DNA of 64,000 bases from Enterobacter sp. RIT418 (lineage in GTDB: Bacteria > Pseudomonadota > Gammaproteobacteria > Enterobacterales > Enterobacteriaceae). Position numbers and translations under genes: made by a program. The stretch is taken from contig NZ_QBJD02000016.1 of the NCBI RefSeq assembly GCF_003057745.1, positions 1-64,000 on the forward strand. The letters run 5' to 3'. A model generated the notes under the pieces. That model did not search any database, had not been told where the DNA came from, and was given only the letters and a program-made list of their open reading frames with translations. The number at the start of each line of letters is the position of its first letter. The stretch's first letter is position 1. This document shows, in pieces, positions 59,549 through 64,000 of the stretch.

Positions 59549-60774
59549 CGCTTTTCGGTTTCCGTTAGCCAAAGCTGGCGGAAACCGTCCGTCTCCGCCA
59601 TCCAGGCAATTTTCTTACCGTCAGGGGAAAAGATAATCGCGTCCACCGACGGTGGATTGCCGCGATCGGACGTCAAAAACGTCACCTCTCCGCTCTGCGC
59701 GTCGCACAGCGCAATCCGGTTTTTAAGCACAAATCCCAGCATTTTCCCTGAAGGATGCCAGTTAAATGCCGACTGAATGTCGCTGTCATTATGGGTTAAC
59801 TGACGCGGCTCGCCGCCCTGCGGCGAAATCAGCCAGAGCTGCACAATGCCGTGATCATCGCGCATCAAAAAGGCGATCTGCGTGGCCTGCGGATTGCTGC
59901 GCACCCAGTGGCGCGGCGCGTTCACCAGCCCCGGATACGCCCGCTGGTGGGTAAAGGTTAAACGACGCTGGACGATGCCCGCCGGCGGCGCGGGAAGGGT
60001 TTCAGGCGTTCCCTGCAGCGGCGCATCGCCCGCGCGCTTCCAGCCCTGCTCGTCTTTCGGAAGGTCGACAATAAACAGCTCAGGCACTTTCACGCCCGTG
60101 GCGGACAGCGTATCGCCGATAAACGCCAGCCTGTCGTTGCCCACCCAGCCTTCTTCGTAGGCGCGGTTGATCTCATCGCTGCCCGGTATTGGCGTCGGCG
60201 TCGTGCGGCTAACCAGCACGCTCCAGAAGGTGCCAGCATAGTTACGCGGATGGTTGCCGCGCGGCGTGACCGGGCCAAACGGCGACGCGACGCCGACGTT
60301 GCGTAAGTCCAGCTTTGGGTCGCGCGCGCGCAGCACGTGGTCATTATAGGTAAAGCTGACGAACTGCCCGTTTGGGCTGAAGACGTGCACGTGGCTGCCG
60401 CCGCGCAGCGCGCCCGGCGTGTAGGGTGCGGTGATATCCATCGCATCAAGGTTTTCGACCGCGCCGTTATGTGCAATGACCCCCTGACGGTGGTGAAAAT
60501 CATACTGCCACGCCGCGTCGGGGTTTTCCGGCCCGTGAATAAACACGTACTTATCTTCTGCAGGATGAACGGTCACCACGCCAACGTGCGCGCCGCGGCA
60601 GGCGCGATAAATCACCTCCACCTCGCCGGTATTCACGTTGACCCGCTCGATGGTTTCACCGGTGAACGACGCGCCCGACGGGCGCACGTCAAATGCCAGC
60701 CACTGGCTGTCCGGCGTCCAGGTGTTGATGTTGGTGAGCTGGTGGTTGCGGGAAGCGAAGGTGATTTGTTTCAT
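59545..60774 (-). CDS. yidR: YidR beta-propeller protein (DUF3748)
   Basis: 409 residues from MKQITFASRNHQLTN, matching E. coli YidR (415). TolB/WD-like repeats such as TPDSQWLAFDV, SPNGQFVSFTYNDH, LIAFLMRDDHGIVQLWLISPQGGEPRQLTH and SPDGKKIAWMAETDG suggest a beta propeller. No signal peptide. Function unknown. cbrA and dgo genes of K-12 are absent between it and yidA. Confidence 0.93.
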   Translation of the reverse strand: MKQITFASRNHQLTNINTWTPDSQWLAFDVRPSGASFTGETIERVNVNTGEVEVIYRACRGAHVGVVTVHPAEDKYVFIHGPENPDAAWQYDFHHRQGVIAHNGAVENLDAMDITAPYTPGALRGGSHVHVFSPNGQFVSFTYNDHVLRARDPKLDLRNVGVASPFGPVTPRGNHPRNYAGTFWSVLVSRTTPTPIPGSDEINRAYEEGWVGNDRLAFIGDTLSATGVKVPELFIVDLPKDEQGWKRAGDAPLQGTPETLPAPPAGIVQRRLTFTHQRAYPGLVNAPRHWVRSNPQATQIAFLMRDDHGIVQLWLISPQGGEPRQLTHNDSDIQSAFNWHPSGKMLGFVLKNRIALCDAQSGEVTFLTSDRGNPPSVDAIIFSPDGKKIAWMAETDGFRQLWLTETEKR

Positions 60775-60824
60775 AAGGATACCCTGATGCGCGGTTATCG
60801 CATCAGGGTATCGCAAGCTGATTT

Positions 60825-61637
60825 TTAGTTCAGCACAAACTTCTCAATGGCGTACGCCACGCCGTCTTCCAGGTTAGATTTGGTGACGAAGTTAGCGACT
60901 TCCTTCACGGACGGAATGGCATTCTCCATCGCCACGCCCATACCCGCGTATTCGATCATCGCGATGTCGTTTTCCTGATCCCCCAGCGTCATGATCTCTT
61001 CTGGCTTAATGCCCAGCGCGTCGGCCAGGGATTTCACGCCCGTGCCTTTATTGACGCGTTTATCGAGGATTTCGAGGAAGTACGGCGCGCTTTTCAGCAC
61101 GGTGTATTTCTCTTTTACCTCTGCCGGAATGCGCGCGATGGCTTTATCCAGGATCTCAGGCTCGTCGATCATCATCACTTTCAGGAACTGGGTGGCAGGG
61201 TCCATTTTCTCCGCTTCGCAGAACACCAGCGGGATGGTCGCAACGTAGGATTCATGCACCGTGTAGTAGCTGATGTCGCGGTTAGCGGTATACAGCGTGT
61301 TGCGGTCGAGCGCGTGGAAGTGAGAACCCACCTCGCGGGACAGTTTTTCAAGATACAGGTAATCATCATAGCTCAGCGCGGTTTGCGCCACCGTGCTGCC
61401 ATCCGCCGCTTTCTGCACCAGCGCGCCGTTGTAGGTAATGCAGTAATCACCCGGCTGGTTCATGTGCAGCTCTTTCAGGTAGCTGTGCACGCCCGCATAC
61501 GGACGCCCCGTGGTCAGCACTACGTTCACGCCTTTTTCGCGCGCGGCAGCGATGGCATTTTTAACGGCGGGAGAGATAGTGTGGTCCGGCAGCAGCAGCG
61601 TGCCGTCCATATCGATTGCAATGAGTTTGATGGCCAT
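60825..61637 (-). CDS. yidA: Sugar phosphatase YidA (HAD family)
   Basis: 270 residues as in E. coli YidA, a Cof-type HAD phosphatase active on erythrose-4-phosphate and other sugar phosphates. Motif I DMDGTLLL (D9, D11), motif II TTGRP, lysine of motif III K197-region, motif IV GDQENDIAMIEYAG. Cytoplasmic, Mg2+ dependent. Confidence 0.96.
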   Translation of the reverse strand: MAIKLIAIDMDGTLLLPDHTISPAVKNAIAAAREKGVNVVLTTGRPYAGVHSYLKELHMNQPGDYCITYNGALVQKAADGSTVAQTALSYDDYLYLEKLSREVGSHFHALDRNTLYTANRDISYYTVHESYVATIPLVFCEAEKMDPATQFLKVMMIDEPEILDKAIARIPAEVKEKYTVLKSAPYFLEILDKRVNKGTGVKSLADALGIKPEEIMTLGDQENDIAMIEYAGMGVAMENAIPSVKEVANFVTKSNLEDGVAYAIEKFVLN

Positions 61638-61784
61638 GAGATCCCCAGATTAAGTGAGTCTGGACTCATGCTAACGCGATTCGGCTCAAAAAACACGGTA
61701 AGAAAGGGGGATTGGATTTGAGGAGAGGATTCCTCTTTTGCGCAGTTTTTTTCCCCGAGAGGAAGAAAAGACGGTACCGGGCAT

Positions 61785-61823
61785 TCCCCTCTCCCCTATG
61801 GGGAGAGGGTTAGGGTGAGGGGA
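61785..61823. repeat. CTCACCC/CTCTCCC dispersed palindromic repeat, copy E
   Basis: CCCCTCTCCCCTATGGGGAG and AGGGTTAGGGTGAGGGG: one complete half-unit almost the same as copy B. It lies 7 bases after the gyrB stop and may act as its 3' end. Confidence 0.75.
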
Positions 61824-61829
61824 TATTAC

Positions 61830-64000
<2,171 letters not shown>

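Overview
The window is enterobacterial chromosome, most likely Enterobacter (E. cloacae complex) or a very close genus. Most backbone proteins read as near-identical orthologues of E. coli/Salmonella proteins. The base composition is GC-rich, and gene order follows E. coli K-12 in two blocks: rrn-murI-btuB-trmA-yijD-fabR-sthA-oxyR-argHBC-argE, then yicI-yicJ-selC ... nlpA-yicL-nepI-yicN-uhpTCBA-ilvNB-ivbL-tisB/istR-emrD-yidGH-yidP-yidE-ibpBA-yidQ-yidR-yidA-gyrB. The two blocks lie far apart in K-12 and meet here at argE|yicI, as one inversion would produce.

Layout. 1-12.8 kb: rRNA promoters leaving to the left, cell wall (murI), B12 uptake (btuB with riboswitch), tRNA modification (trmA), fatty-acid regulation (fabR), redox balance and oxidative stress (sthA, oxyR, OxyS RNA), and arginine synthesis with ARG boxes. 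12.8-16.5 kb: alpha-xyloside use (yicI, yicJ). 16.8-22.2 kb: an AT-rich, patchwork insertion beside the selenocysteine tRNA gene selC. It holds an unrecognised 599-residue protein with a nuclease-like patch, a ribbon-helix-helix protein, a SymE-type toxin with a probable SymR antisense RNA, an orphan Hcp/STM2901/DUF1493 type VI secretion cassette, a gene remnant and a rhuM homologue. 22.2-33 kb: accessory and backbone genes (acetyltransferases, lipoproteins including blc, a MlrA/BluR-like regulator, hiuH, a DUF523-DUF1722 protein, a lone ATPase, nlpA, yicL, nepI, yicN, a secreted hydrolase).

33-40.2 kb: hexose-phosphate uptake (uhpTCBA) and acetolactate synthase I (ilvBN with ivbL attenuator). 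40.5-44.7 kb: a second type VI secretion cassette, a DUF2235 (Tle1-like) phospholipase surrounded by three DUF3304 lipoprotein genes whose sequences are almost identical except for one short block. 44.7-45.3 kb: the SOS-controlled TisB toxin with its IstR antitoxin RNA and a LexA box. 45.3-57.8 kb: transporters, emrD, a family-5 glycosidase, D-serine detoxification (dsdC, dsdA without dsdX), yidGH, an intact alpha-glucoside phosphotransferase operon (aglA-aglB) with its GntR regulator, and yidE. 57.9-64 kb: small heat-shock proteins ibpA/ibpB with RNA thermometer-like leaders and a sigma-32 promoter, yidQ, yidR, yidA and most of gyrB (cut by the window end).

The most interesting material is the selC insertion and the two interbacterial-competition cassettes. 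Short palindromic repeats of the CTCACCC...CTCTCCC type and REP-like elements are scattered between backbone genes.
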